In this document: positions 44,873-56,464 of the stretch, one piece after another | Layout of the letters: every line of letters starts with the position of its first letter | Numbering within the stretch: the first letter of the stretch is position 1 | Assembly: GCA_024803745.1 (NCBI GenBank) | Contig: JANJXV010000013.1 | Coordinates: 9,734,001 to 9,798,000 of the forward strand | Reading direction: 5' to 3' | From: Megascapheus bottae | Lineage: Eukaryota > Chordata > Mammalia > Rodentia > Geomyidae | DNA length: 64,000 nucleotides | The notes under the pieces: model-generated | The model's database searches: none | What the model was told of the DNA's origin: nothing | The model's input: the letters and a program-made list of their open reading frames with translations, nothing else | Made by a program: the position numbers and the translations under genes

Positions 44873-45212
44873 GCACCGACACGGGTGGCTCACGCCTGCA
44901 ATCCTAGCTACTCAGGAGGCTGAGATCTGAGGATCATGGTTCAAAGCCAGCCCAGGCACAAAAGGACCTGAGACTCTTCAACTAACCTCTAGAAAATGAG
45001 AAGTGGTGCTTGACTCAAGGGTAGGGCCTGAGCTCTTCAGCTCAAGGCTACCACCCTACCCCTTGAGCCACAGCATCACTTCCAGTTTTCTGGTGGTTAA
45101 CTGGAAATTAGAGTCTCTTGGACATTAGTGCCTGGGCTGACTTTGAACCGTGATCCTCAGATCTCAATCTACTGTGTAGCTAGGATTATAGGCATGAGCC
45201 ACCGCACTCAGC
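44873..45212. mobile_element. inverted pair of type B SINEs (hairpin)
   Basis: A + copy (44873 to about 45027) runs from its head to ACTCAAGGGTAGGG and is joined directly to a minus copy (about 45028-45212) that ends in the same head. The arms are complementary over about 150 bp with a loop of about 27 nt. No target duplication was found. Confidence 0.88.
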
Positions 45213-45433
45213 TTAGTAATTGTATTTTACCTTTATGAAGCAGAAATAGAGATATAACATAATTAAACTGCTTTAGAATAATGAATTTTCTTCATTTAAC
45301 CATGAAAAAATTTAAATATGAAAGTAGTTTTTGGTGTACAGAGTTTTTTTCTTGTTTACACAAAAGATCTTGGAAACTATTTCTAAAATGGAATGTAAGT
45401 TTTTATTGTTTACATGCATCAAGAAAAATTCTA

Positions 45434-45735
45434 AGGTAAGCCTCAGTAGCTCATGCCTGTATTCCTAACTGTTCAGAAGGCTGAAATCTGAGGAATGAGA
45501 TTTACAGTCAGTCCGGGCAGGAAAAGTTATGAGATTCTTAGCTTCAATTAACCACCCCTAAAACAAAAAAGATGCAAATAGAGCCATGGCTCAAGTGGTA
45601 GATGTCAGCCCTGAGCAAGAAATCTCAGGTATAATGCTCAGACCCAAAGTTCAAGCCACAGTACTGGCACAAAGAAAAAAAATGCCAGGTGCCAGTTGCT
45701 CATGCCTGTAATCCTAACTACTCAGGAAGGTGAAG
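45434..45735 (+). mobile_element. type B SINE and a second partial head
   Basis: A complete diverged copy at 45434-45683 is followed by GCCAGTTGCTCATGCCTGTAATCC of another truncated copy. Confidence 0.78.
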
Positions 45736-45944
45736 AAAAGAAAAATACTAGTTAAAGAGACTTTATAGAGGCCATTAAGGATATCCAGCTTCAGAACTGT
45801 AATTTGAACTTGAAAGCATTGCCCTAAATTAAGAAGAGTTGAAGGGAGGAAATATTTATCTTCAAAAGAGATATTTTAAGGAATTACTGTTCCTTAATAA
45901 TGAAACAGTAATATGCCAATGTTATTTTTTAAAAACCTATTACT

Positions 45945-46110
45945 GGGCACCTGGCTTACACCTGTAATCCTAAGTACTCAGGAAACTGAAATCAGAGGAT
46001 CATGATTCAAAGATAGCTTGGGCAAGAAAGTCTATGAGACTCTTACCTCTAATTAACCACCAGAAAGCCAGAAGTGGAGCTGCAGCTCAGGAAAAAGTTC
46101 AGGGACAGGA
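45945..46110 (+). mobile_element. type B SINE, 3' incomplete
   Basis: GGCTTACACCTGTAATCCTAAG head, then AATTAACCACCAGAAAGCCAG; the ID-like end is lost. Confidence 0.75.
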
Positions 46111-46214
46111 AGAACCATCTCATACTCCCACCCAGAGACCCTTACCCATCCCCCCCCCAAAAAAAGTCTAATCTTACTTTACAAATACAAACACTTTTTA
46201 TAAATTATTTTTTA

Positions 46215-46525
46215 ACAGCACTGGGCCTTGAACTGCCTGCTCAGCAGGCAGTATAGTACTTGAGTATCTTTTTTGCATTAGTTATTTTTGAGGTGGTGTC
46301 TCACTTTGTACCTTGGCCAGCCTGAGCTGTATTCCTCTTACTTATCATTAAGGTTGACAAGCACAAAGCCACTGTACTCAGCCATTGTGTTTCTCTGGTA
46401 TCTGGAATAACCACTGTGCTCAGCCAGTAACTGAGTTAAAAAGAAGTCTAGGCTTATCTCAATTTTTGATACCCCCAATCTGCCTTCCAAAAAGCAAGGA
46501 TTATTGGCTTGAGCTACCATGCCCA
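46215..46525 (-). mobile_element. ID-like and B1-like remnants
   Basis: GCACTGGGCCTTGAACTGCC followed by two B1-like complements, the last ending GGCTTGAGCTACCATGCCCAG. Confidence 0.55.
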
Positions 46526-46625
46526 GCAAAATTTTAATGTTTGTAACACACTGCAAAATCCATCATCTGTTTTCATTATTCTAGTTGTAAAAAAGAATTT
46601 TTCTTACTCGAAAACACTAAAAACA

Positions 46626-46808
46626 GAGCCAGGAGGATAGCCTAGTGATAGCACACAAGAAGCCCTGGGTTCAATTCCTCAGTACCAAAAAAAAAAAAAA
46701 AGCCAAAAGTGGCCTTGTGGCTCAAGTGGTAGAGTGCTTGTCCTGAGCAAAAAGTGTCCAAGGACAGTGCCCAGGCCCGGAGTTCATGCCCCCAGACTGG
46801 CAGAAAAG
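46626..46808 (+). mobile_element. type A SINE with internal A run
   Basis: The first half ends in an A15 run at 46687-46701, where other copies have ACATACATAGAAAAAG, then the second half follows. Confidence 0.83.
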
Positions 46809-46814
46809 GAAAAT

Positions 46815-46960
46815 GCTAAAAACAGAGGGGTTACAGTTACCTAAGTCAGACAAAGAGTGCATTTCTTTTTGGACAATGTCGCCCCTTCTCTCACTCTTTG
46901 CCAGTTTTCCCTCCCATCCCATCCACAAGTTGTATAATTCATTTTAACACAGTGTCTAGT
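46815..46960 (-). mobile_element. 350-bp-family fragment
   Basis: The complement reads AAAAAGAAATGCACTCTTTG and GGTAACTGTAACCCCTCTG after a purine tract; truncated at both ends. Confidence 0.55.
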
Positions 46961-47619
46961 GAGTACCATCACTTTATATATTTTCACTAAGTTCTAAAGT
47001 GATAGGATTGCTAGTAAGTGGTAGAGTTAGAAGTGGAACCCAGAGCCTGTTGTCTTTTCTTTTAATTGTATATATAAAACTCTAAGTGATGTTTAATGCT
47101 TAGAATCTGGACTCAAAAATCAGGGGTTATGAGTTACTTTATACAAGTGATCCTTGACAGGTAACTGGTTATCTCTAAACTTTAGCTGCTGTTTTGTAAG
47201 TACTCACTTTTAAATTATTAGTGCTACCACTTCCAAGCACCACGTAGAAATCCCCTGTTTAATACTAGATTTTAATTTAAATAGAATTTTCATCTAAAAA
47301 GTTATCAATGAAAACATAGTTTGGGGAGCTTTGTAGTATAGAATATAGGGTATATATAATTACACCATTAGTTTGTCCATTTGTACATGTATGAATATCT
47401 ATGTGTATAGAGTTGTTTTGTTTTTTTTTTTTCATATAAAAAGGTGAATTTATTGGGGAAGTAGATGGTGAACTGACCGGCCAGGGGAAATAGAAGGTGA
47501 ACTGATCGGCCAGGGACACAGTGCAGACTCGGGAGCTGACACTGTGACTGTATAGGTATTTTTACCTCCGATTATAAGTTTGTGTGAGTAAATTATTTTT
47601 TTCTTCTTTTTCTTTTTTT

Positions 47620-47831
47620 CCTTTTTTTTTTTTTTTTTTTTTTGCCAGTCCTGGGCTTGAGCTCAGGGCTTGAGCACTGTCCTTGGACTTTCTCAAGGCT
47701 AGAGCTCTACCACTTGAGCTTCAGCACCACTTCTGGCTTTTTTTTTCTATGTATGTGGTGCCAAGGAATCGAACCCAGGTCTTCGTGCATGTTAGGCAAG
47801 CACTCTACCACTAGTCCAAATTTCCGGCCCC
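47620..47831 (-). mobile_element. type A SINE
   Basis: Complete complement copy; GAGTAAATTATTTTTT occurs on both sides (47586-47601 and near 47834). Confidence 0.92.
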
Positions 47832-48427
47832 AAGAGTAAATTATTTTTTAGCTCAAAGTTCTTGAGAAAGTTTTTAGATTAAAAAATATACAAAATTTGC
47901 AAGGAAATTAACATTTTATATGTGATTGATAAGCATATTTTATTGCCTTGTTAAAAGTTACCATATCGTTTTTAATATCTTTCAGATATATAAAAATTGA
48001 TAGCTTTTTATCTAATAATTCTTAATTTTTCCTGTGCAAAATTCCTGTTCAAGAATTATTTCTAATTACTTTAAATACATTTATAGTTATGCTTTGTAGT
48101 AGTCAAAGATTGGAATCATCAGAAATACCCTCAACAGAACTTGTTATAATATATCCACAAAGTGAAATACTATATAATAAATCCAAAAATTAAGTCCTTA
48201 TATACTGACAAAGATCTGCAAAGTATGTTATTTAATAAAATAAAGTATAAGAAGTACATATTGTATATATGCAATAGCAAACATTTACTAAAAAGTGATT
48301 ATATATTATTTGTGTATATATACATAAAATCTTCTGAAAGGATACACAAGAAGTCTATAACAATGAAAATGTGAGAAGAGAGAAACTGGGTGGCTGTGAT
48401 CAGAGAAAGAAGGAAGGTATATTCTCT

Positions 48428-48560
48428 ATTTTTTTTTTTTCTTTTTGAAAGGGTCTTCCTGTTTTGCCTAGGCTGGTCTCTAGCTGCTGAATTCAAATGG
48501 TCCTCCTGCCTCAGTCTCTTGACTTGCCTTTTGAGTAGCTGAAATACATGCACATACCTA
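48428..48560 (-). mobile_element. B1-like SINE
   Basis: TGCCTAGGCTGGTCTCTAGC, GTCCTCCTGCCTCAGTCTC. Confidence 0.65.
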
Positions 48561-48587
48561 CCTTCACACCCCATTGTTGAGAACCTT

Positions 48588-48784
48588 TTTTTTTTTTTGC
48601 CAGTCCTGGGGCTTGAACTCAGGCCCTAAGCACTGTCATTGGGTTTTCTTAAGGCTAGAGATCTACCATTTGAGCCACAGCACCACTTACAGCTTTTTTT
48701 CCTATGTATGTGCCAAGGAATTGAACCTGGGTCTTCGTGCATGCTAGGCAAGCACTCTTATTTCTAGGCCAAACTCTCAGCCCT
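48588..48784 (-). mobile_element. type A SINE
   Basis: GCCAGTCCTGGGGCTTGAACTC to AGGCCAAACTCTCAGCCC; TGTTGAGAAC on both sides is the target duplication. Confidence 0.92.
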
Positions 48785-48847
48785 GTTGAGAACTTTGACA
48801 CGTACTGATCTTTTTTTTTTAACTATGTGGTTATATCACACAAAGAC

Positions 48848-48849
48848 AG

Positions 48850-48900
<51 letters not shown>
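48848..48900. repeat. (CA)n microsatellite
   Basis: About 26 perfect CA units. Confidence 0.96.
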
Positions 48901-48903
<3 letters not shown>

Positions 48904-48931
48904 ATCTTGGCTTCCTAAAAGCAGAGGCTTA

Positions 48932-49187
48932 TTTTTTTTTTGGGGGGGGGGGGTTATAGGGCTTGAGCTTTGCCTGGGCCTTGAGCTCTGCCTGGGCCTT
49001 GGTCCCTGAGCTCTTCAGCTCAAGGCTACCGCCCTACCCTTGAGCCAAGCCCCACTTCTTGTTTTCTAGTGGTTAATTGGAGATAAGAGTCTCAGGTCCT
49101 TTTGTGCCCTGGCTGGCTTTGAACCTTGATCATCAGATCTCAGCCTCCTGAGTCGCTAGGATTACAGGTGTGAGCCACCCCGGCTAG
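48932..49187 (-). mobile_element. type B SINE with G-run
   Basis: T10 then G12, a repeated GAGCTCTGCCTGGGCCTTG, and a normal complement of the tail and head ending GTGAGCCACCCCGGC. Confidence 0.86.
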
Positions 49188-49310
49188 AGGCTTTTTAAAA
49201 ATTTATCTTTGTTTCCATTGCCTAGAATAAAGTCTAGCATTTAATATGTGCTTATATATGTTTATTAAATAGATAAATGAAAGACTGAATGATAGCTTTT
49301 GAATTTTTTT

Positions 49311-49785
49311 GCTATCATGCAACAAAACCTTTATTAACATTTTGAGCAGGTTCAGCTATTATTGAAACTGGTTAATTTCTAAACTTAAAATGGGGGCAAA
49401 TGGATACAATGCTGAATAATGCCACCATTGGGCACTGCGAAGGCAGACTGTAAAACTAATAGCCACCCCTGAGACAGAGAACCAGATGCAGGATGGACTC
49501 TTTCTGAATGCTATAGTCAGAAAGAGTGCGGCCATCTTCCAGCTGCTTGTCTGCAAAGATCAGCCTCTGCTGGTCGAGAGGAATGCCCTCTTTATCCTCC
49601 TCTTTTTCACATTCTCAGTGGCATCACTGGGTTCCATCTCCAGGGTGATGGTCTTACCAGTCAGTCTTCACGAAAATCTACATTCTGACTTGTTACTGAA
49701 GATGAAGAGGCAGAGAATTGCCAATTGCTTGGACACACCACCCACAACAGCTGCTGCTCCCCAACAGAGCCAGTCGCCACTAACC
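49311..49785 (-). pseudogene. UBB: processed pseudogene of polyubiquitin UBB
   Basis: On the minus strand one ubiquitin unit runs from an ATG at 49683 to a stop at 49456, just after LVL-RLRGG-like codons plus a tyrosine. The second codon is TAG instead of CAG, and small deletions shift the frame inside the unit, which is 6 nt shorter than expected. The 3' UTR (GCATTATTCAGCATTGTATC, then AAATTAACCAGTTTCAATAA) and the AATAAA at 49335-49330 match the UBB mRNA end as I remember it; a 7-nt A tail follows at 49310-49304. AGCTTTTG at 49294-49301 and 49786-49793 may be the target duplication, which would place the 5' end at 49785. It is intronless and clearly dead. Confidence 0.88.
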
Positions 49786-50094
49786 AGCTTTTGTACTGTT
49801 AGTCTCAATGTTTGATACTTTTTATTATTAGAACGTTGGAACAGCATGGATTCAGAGAAAGTAATTGCTGAAAAGATGAAGCTCCTCAATATACACTGAA
49901 AGCCAATCAGTAGTAGGGTTATTAAATCGTCATTTCATGCAAATCAGGATTTCGTAGTATTGAATTAGATTTAATTCTCAATTTTTCAATGACCTCACAG
50001 ACTATATAGAATTGGCTTTTCTAAATGGCTTTAGAGATGGCCTAGGTAAGAACAGCCCTATTGTATTAACATTGCTGCTTTCTTATTTTCCCAG

Positions 50095-50161
50095 CATTTC
50101 TTATACAGAAGCAGTAGAGATCTTAAAGCAAGCATCCCAGAACTTCACCTTCACTCCTGAG
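50095..50161 (+). CDS. NARS2: NARS2 internal exon
   Basis: This 67-nt exon has an acceptor TTTTCCCAG and a donor GAG/GTAAAG. One base completes the preceding threonine codon and 22 codons follow: [12 protein letters not shown] then [10 protein letters not shown]. This is a well-conserved stretch of the NARS2 catalytic domain. It ends in phase 0, and the next exon opens with the tryptophan that follows PE in the family. There is no damage. Confidence 0.95.
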
Positions 50162-50999
50162 GTAAAGGGGTTGGGGGTCGGGAGGAAGAGGTTTACTTCA
50201 TTAAGAATCCTTCATATTAACCTTCCTTTCATAAGCTCATCTGTATATAGGCTTTGTTTACTGTTCTCTGAACCTTCTTAAAATACTTAAGATTGAGAAA
50301 TAATTTTGAACTAGAATTGTGTTATCTCTAGTAGCAGGTTATTAAAAAAGAGTTTCCCAGTTTAGGAAAATGAAAATCAGAAAAAAAAATCCTAGTAATC
50401 ACAGAATATTACTGTAGAATTGAGAATGTCAGTCATTCCTAATGTACATTATGAAAATTTTTTAAAAGTGATAGTTAAAGCAAGCAGATTCTATAATTAA
50501 CTTAGTTTAGACAACATGTTAAACATGTTTCTTTGTCATCAAACTTCATTGTTTTTTAATTATGCCATTCAAAATGGCTCTTTATAAAGAAGTCTTGTAT
50601 TTTTTAATTTATTTAATAAAAAGTGTAAATCTAAGGTATGCAGCATAGCTGTTGGATATATGTATACACTGTATAATAATAATCATAATCAAGTTAATGA
50701 ACACATCTGTCACAACCGCACTGCATATTATATCCCTAGCCTTGATCATGTAATCGCTAAAAGTTTATGCCTTTTTTTCACCACCTCTACATTTCCCCTA
50801 GCCCAACATTTGGCAACCATGGTTCTACTCCATGATGAATTTTTGTTTTCTCTGAAAAATTTTCCAGGACTTGAATTCAACAACCTCATGATTGCACACA
50901 ACTGACAATGACCAACAAAACCATATCTCCAGCCTGGCATTTTGGGATTTCTAGGTGACTTCAGAGCTCTGTTTTTATACATAATGAGTTGAGACTCTT

Positions 51000-51210
51000 G
51001 CCAGTTGCTGGTGGCTCACCTTGTAACCCTAGCTACTCAGGAAGCTGAGATCTGAGGATCATGGTTCAAAGCTAGTCCAGGCAGGGACTCTTATCTCCCA
51101 GTAACCACCAAAAAGCTAGACGTGGAGTATCTCAAGTGGTAGAGTGCTAGCCTTGAGGACAAAAATCACTGGGAGAATACCCAGGCCTTGAATTAATCCT
51201 CAGAACTAGT
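51000..51210 (+). mobile_element. type B SINE
   Basis: CTGGTGGCTCACCTTGTAACCC head and GTGGTAGAGTGCTAGCCTTG tail; it runs into the alternating-purine repeat. Confidence 0.85.
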
Positions 51211-51213
51211 ATG

Positions 51214-51235
51214 CATGTGCATACGTATGCGCGTG

Positions 51236-51299
<64 letters not shown>

Positions 51300-51309
51300 C
51301 ACACACACA
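51214..51309. repeat. (CG/CA)n alternating repeat
   Basis: TGCGCGTGCGCGCG passes into about 28 CA units, a stretch able to take Z-DNA form. Confidence 0.95.
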
Positions 51310-51476
51310 GAATATAGTCTCAGAAAAGCTATTTGGTTCTATGATGTTTTGCCTACTGCAAAACTGCCTACTGCCTTCTCTGTTACTTTATTGTATAGAT
51401 AGTAACAGATATATGTACATAAACATATTGGCTTCTCTCTTTTTTAAACTAAATGAATAATAGGCTAATAGGCTAA

Positions 51477-51673
51477 TTTTTTTTTTTTGCCAGTTGTGGG
51501 GCTTGAACTCAGGGCCGGAGCACTGTCGTTGGACTTTTCTCAAGGCTAAAACTCTACCCTTGAGCCCCAGCACCACTTCCAGCTTTTTTCTATGTATGTG
51601 GTGCCGAGGAATCGAACCTGGGTCTGTGCATGCTAGGCAAGCACTCTATCACTAGGCCAAACTCCCAGCCCAT
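51477..51673 (-). mobile_element. type A SINE
   Basis: GCCAGTTGTGGGGCTTGAACTC to CTAGGCCAAACTCCCAGCCC. Confidence 0.92.
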
Positions 51674-52121
51674 AAATGTATTAGAGTACGTTTTGATTGA
51701 CATCAAAATAGAAATGGAGAAGATACAATACTGGTTTAACATTTTTCCCTTTATCCATTCATGACACTATTCAGCTATTCATAATTCTTTAGTACCAGCA
51801 AGCTATTTTTGTATACCTTATTTGATGGGAGAATTTTAATAGTTTTATTTATCATTATAAAATCAAGGACTATTGTGTAAGTTTTTGTGCTTAACTATTA
51901 CATGTAGGGAAATTTTAAGGTTAAAGTACTCTTAAAAATGAGGGCTGGAGGCATGACTCAAGTGGTGGAGTGACAGCCAAGCAAGCTTGAAGTATATAGT
52001 ACCTTTAGTACCTTTGTCTTCAAACCATCTCTTACACCAGTCCTGTCCCTACTTATCAGATGTTCTTACAAGTGGTTTTTTGATTTGGGGATTTTTTTTT
52101 TAATTTTATTTATTTATTTTT

Positions 52122-52313
52122 TTTACCAATCCTGGGCATTGAACTCAGGCCTGAACGCTGTCCTTGGACACTTTTTTGCTAAAAGGTAGCACTCTGCCAC
52201 TTGAGCCACAGCATCACTTCTGGATTTTCCTGTGTGTATGATACTGAGTAATCAAATCCAGGGCTTCGTGCATGCTCGGTAAGCACTCTACCACTAGGCC
52301 ACCCTCCTAACCC
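52122..52313 (-). mobile_element. type A SINE, older
   Basis: ACCAATCCTGGGCATTGAACTC to CTCTACCACTAGGCCACCC; ACAAGTGGTTTT before and ATAAGTGTTTTA after may be the duplication. Confidence 0.85.
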
Positions 52314-53014
52314 TTATAAGTGTTTTAATATAATTTGTTATTATTTTATTTGTGACCAATTTTTTATGTAATTTTAAATATAATCTTTGTCTCTCATCCT
52401 GGAACCTTGGTGAAGTTGGAAACTATAATTGCTTCTGTATTACTAAATTTAGTACCTACCATTGTACCTAGAATTTGATAAGCACAGTAGAATTTGCTCA
52501 ACAGTGCTATTAGCCATCAAAGAGCATATTATATATAAGTTGACTCAGATTTTTTTTAAAAAAATTCACCAAAAAGAGCCATCTAGCCAGAGATAGACTC
52601 AATATTAGAAATACTATCTTCCATCATTTAATTTCCTGAGACTTAGCAACAGTAACTTGGAGAGAAGCTCTAGGCAGTATTAATAAAAACTGCAGTTCTG
52701 AACAGCTTTATGTCTTTAGAAAGTATGCTTTGTTTTCCTGTTGGTATGTTCACTTGCTGAATGCTGCTGAGGGACAAAAAGAATGATGTTTATCTACTGG
52801 GTTCAGCTTTCATCCTTCCAGGCCTTGGTTGTGATTAACAAGTATGTCCCTTTAGTTTAAGTCAACTGTGTAACCTCAGCAGACAGCTCCACATATCACT
52901 GAGCCTCCTGTAGCAGAATCCTTAGAAATGAAAGAAAATATTTTGGGATGCTTAATTGAATGTTTCACATCTGTCCTGTAATTTTGCTATTACAGTTTTT
53001 TTTTTTCATTACAG

Positions 53015-53152
53015 TGGGGTGCTGATCTACAAACTGAACATGAGAAATACTTAGTCCAGCACTGTGGCAACATACCTGTCTTTGTCATTAATTATCCACT
53101 AGCACTCAAGCCTTTCTACATGAGGGATAATGAAGATGGCCCCCAGCACACA
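53015..53152 (+). CDS. NARS2: NARS2 internal exon, last visible
   Basis: This 138-nt exon, 46 codons in phase 0, is preceded by a long T tract and CATTACAG. The exon ends in a threonine codon ACA and the donor GTAAGG follows. It starts [13 protein letters not shown] and contains [15 protein letters not shown] and [10 protein letters not shown], typical of the NARS2/AsnRS core that shapes the asparagine pocket. The rest of the protein, including motif 3, is not found between 53153 and 64000, so the last exons must lie to the right of the window. Confidence 0.95.
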
Positions 53153-53483
53153 GTAAGGAAAGATAATAAGTTGGATTTTATTATCTGAGACTGGGTTTCC
53201 CTTCATTTGATTTTATTTAACTTTTGGCATGTTTATTTAAGTTATAGCCATTATTCTCTTCAATATTTTCTAAGTGCTTACCTCGAACAAGCTTGACATG
53301 GAAATTCCAAGATTCCTATGTTCTGTAAATATCTTCTATTTAACAAAAAGAAAAAGTGCGAGTATAGGTGGATTTTATTTTATTTTGGTTTTGTTTAACT
53401 GAGCGGAAGTGTCTTTACAACACTGTATGGCTGCAGTATGAACATCCATTATCTACCATAACTCTGTGTGTGTGTTTGTGTGT

Positions 53484-53868
53484 GCGTGCCTGGGCTCTGT
53501 CCCTGAACTTTAGTGCCTAAGACTAGAGCTCTACCACTTGAGCCACACTGTCTCTTCCAGTTTTCTGATAGTTAATCGGACATAAGAGTCACAAAGGCTG
53601 GGAGCGAGGCCTAGCAGTAGAGTGCTTGCCTAGCATGAACAAAGACCTGGGTTCGATTCCTTGGTACCACATACATAGGAAAAGCAGGAAGTGGTACTGT
53701 GGCTCAAGTGGTAGAGGTCTAGCCTTGAGAAAGCCCAAGGACAGTGCTCAGGCCCTGAGCTCAAGCCCCAGGAACTGGCAAAAAAAAAAAAATTAAGTCT
53801 CACAGACTTTCCTGCCTGAGCTGACTTAGATCTCAGCCTCATGAGTAGCTTGGATTACAGGTATGAGC
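53484..53868 (-). mobile_element. type B SINE split by a type A SINE
   Basis: The tail part (53484-53596) and the head part (53799-53868, ending GCTTGGATTACAGGTATGAGCC) belong to one minus-strand copy, interrupted by a + type A SINE. Confidence 0.82.
53597..53795 (+). mobile_element. type A SINE inserted in a type B SINE
   Basis: Complete copy with GGGTTCGATTCCTTGGTACC and an A13 tail. Confidence 0.92.
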
Positions 53869-54668
53869 CCATAACCTTTAATGCAGTTGTTAACCATAAC
53901 CTATAATGTAGTTATTCTTCTGTATTTATGTACTACATGGCTAATTGATTAATGAATTAATGACTCTGTGTTAGAGATCCTGAAGATTACTTTCTCACTC
54001 ATCAGTATATTGTTAGTGCCTTACAAAGTGCCTGATGAACATACCTACTGGTGAACAGGTAATTAAATGAGTAGATAGATGAAAAGGTGAATGTATAGAA
54101 TCTAGCACGGTTTTAGACACTTGTAGTAGACACATAATGAGTTGTGACATGATTTGCTAAGCAAATTGATGGAGTGCTAAAAAGAACTTTTACTTTAAAT
54201 TTTGTAAATGATGGTAATATGGCTTAAATATGATGGTAATATGGTTTAATGGCCCTATGGTAAGATGCCTTTGGGGGCAGTCAACTCTCAGATCTGTGTA
54301 TATAAACTATGTTATCTTAATTATATCATCTTTAAATATTATTTTATTAATCTCTGCGAATAGAATGATACTACTTTCAATTGTTTTTTTTTGTGTTTTT
54401 TTTGTTTTGTTTTTTTCTCCACCTTGGACCAACAGCAAACTTTTCTTAATGTCTCATCGTTCTTGGGCATGGCTCATTCTAACTCATTAGAATCTCAGAA
54501 GGTTGTAGTCAGAATGGTAGGTAGAGCTGTGATTTATTATTTTCTAGATTTCTGATGACAAAATTAGGTAATGTATGAAAAGTACATAGTAGTGTTTGTA
54601 TTGGTAGACAGTCAGGATCTATGAAGTTCTCTATCATTACTGTCTAAATTGTGATTTAAACTTATTGT

Positions 54669-54872
54669 GGCCAGGTGCTGGTGGCTCCCACTTGTAATCC
54701 TGCCTTCTCAGAATGCTGACATCTAGAGGATAGAGTTCAAGGGCAACCGTGGACAGAAAGGTCTGTGAGATCTTTACCCCAAAAATTAACCAGAAAAAGT
54801 GGAAGCCTAACTCAAGTAATAGAATGCCAACTGAGCCAACTGTAAGGCCCTGAGTTCAAACCTAGTACTGAA
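54669..54872 (+). mobile_element. type B SINE, diverged
   Basis: GCTGGTGGCTCCCACTTGTAATCC head and CCTGAGTTCAAACCTAGTACTG end. Confidence 0.78.
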
Positions 54873-54889
54873 AGGGAATTTATTATAAT

Positions 54890-55200
54890 TTTATTTGCCA
54901 CTTTTATTTCACTGTGACCAAAATATATAACAGTATATGTAAGGGAGGAATGTTTATTTTGGCTCACAGTTTCAGAGCTACCAGGAAGGGCCTGGCAGAG
55001 CATTTCAAATCATCAAATCCTGGAAACAAAAAAGATAATGTAGGAAGTATCCCTAAGCACCCATCTCAAGTCACCTAATTTTTCTTAGTGGACCCCATCT
55101 CCTGTCTTTTTTACTTCCCAGTAATGCCATCAGATTATGAATCTATCAAAGGATTAATCCATTCATTAAGTCAAAGTTATCACTGACAAGCTTAATATCC
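54890..55200. mobile_element. old interspersed repeat, unnamed
   Basis: CTGTGACCAAAATATATAACAG, TTATTTTGGCTCACAGTTTCAG, and AAGGATTAATCCATTCATTAAG. The wording recalls an ancient mammalian repeat; see 29895-30170 for a relative. Confidence 0.4.
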
Positions 55201-55854
55201 TAGAGAGTTCTCAGACTAATCAAGTTAACAAGGATTAACCATTACATGATAGCGCACATTTATGTGTGTATGTACCCAGGCAAGGGTGCTGGTACTCCCA
55301 CCTGACATAATATAAGAGTGCTGTAACGTAAGAGTCATAAGATAAAAAGGCATTTCTCTTATAGACCACATTCATACATTTTACCTTGAGGCAAACCATT
55401 AGGCCTTGGCACAGTCTCTCTAGTTATGTGGTCTTAAACTATGAAAACACTATAATAAGACATTTGTGTGCTTCACAATTTATGTACTGTAGCATATAGC
55501 TTTTTTTTCATTATTTGTACTTAATTTTATTGATACCTGACTTTTTGATATTATAAAACTAAAAATAACACAGTATTTTAGAACTCTTACTTTACTATCT
55601 TACTCATCATTTTACTTATCTTCCTATTTGGTAGTCAGGGTTTATGATAAGATATACACACCATCTTCCTGTGACCGTGAGCTGAGTCTTTGTGGTCAAT
55701 GCCTGAGAAAGGTGCAATCTGTAGCCATGAAATTACTTTGAACAAACTTAAGAGGATCAGTTTATATCCTCAGCTACTTTCCAACCAAGTTAACGTACCC
55801 AAATAATTAAATAAGACCATGATAACTAAAACAATCAAAACAAAGAAAAGCGGG

Positions 55855-56003
55855 GCCAGGAGTTTGGCCTAGTGGTAGAGTGCTTGCCTAGCATGCATGA
55901 AGACCCAGGTTCAATTTCTCGGTACCACATACATAAAAAAAAAGAAGCCAGAAGTGGTGCTGAGGCTCAAGTGGTAGAGCCCCAACTGGCCAAAAAAAAA
56001 AAA
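55855..56003 (+). mobile_element. type A SINE in the KATNBL1 retrocopy 3' UTR
   Basis: GGAGTTTGGCCTAGTGGTAGAG head, a shortened second half ending GAGCCCCAACTGGCC, and an A12 tail. AAAGAAAAGC is found on both sides. Confidence 0.88.
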
Positions 56004-56464
56004 GAAAAGAAAAGCTGTATTTCATCACCTTACGTTTTCAGGATGATACAGGTTTACAATTCAAATTCCCACATCCTAAAAGATGTCTCAAATAATTCAT
56101 CACTCAAATCAAGAAATACAGTAATCTGGAATTCACCACATCTGAAGATATAATACCAGCTGATGTAACTGATGCTCACTGAGGACGCAATATGAAACAG
56201 AGATATACAAACAGCTCTTGTGACACAGGGGATGAAACTGATCCAATAGGGTATGAACGTGTGTGTGAGGACCTAACAGTGAAGTTTCCTCCATAGCCAA
56301 TATTAGCCAGCTCAGTGTAAGATATTTTAACATGTTTATAGCAAGATACTGAGGATTCATGTCAGTAGTCTCTAACTAGGTAAGTGTTAAAGATAGATAT
56401 ACAGTTTTTAGAAACACTGAAATTTGTGTCTTTGTCCAGATGGCTGTCAGGCCTATTAAGATGA

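Larger units (their letters stand above)
44657..50094 (+). other. NARS2: NARS2 intron (5.4 kb)
   Basis: It contains an inverted pair of type B SINEs close to the donor, several other SINEs, a long CA repeat and the UBB retropseudogene on the minus strand. The stretches 46960-47610 and 47850-48425 hold nothing I recognise. Confidence 0.9.
50162..53014 (+). other. NARS2: NARS2 intron (2.9 kb)
   Basis: It holds a type B SINE with adjoining CA repeat (51000-51309) and two minus type A SINEs (51477-51673, 52122-52313). The stretches 50170-50990 and 52315-53000 are AT-rich unique sequence without a visible feature. Confidence 0.9.

Noticed and set aside
48848..48900. Regular short repeats that might be taken for a CRISPR array
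   Set aside because: This is a dinucleotide repeat in a mammalian intron with no spacers.
48827..49009. Open frame with His-Thr repeat, and similar ones at 31168-31449, 51211-51460 and 13955-14143
   Set aside because: They come from CA/GT microsatellites.
50012..50281. An 89-codon frame over a NARS2 exon
   Set aside because: Only 50095-50161 is exon; the rest runs through splice sites into intron.
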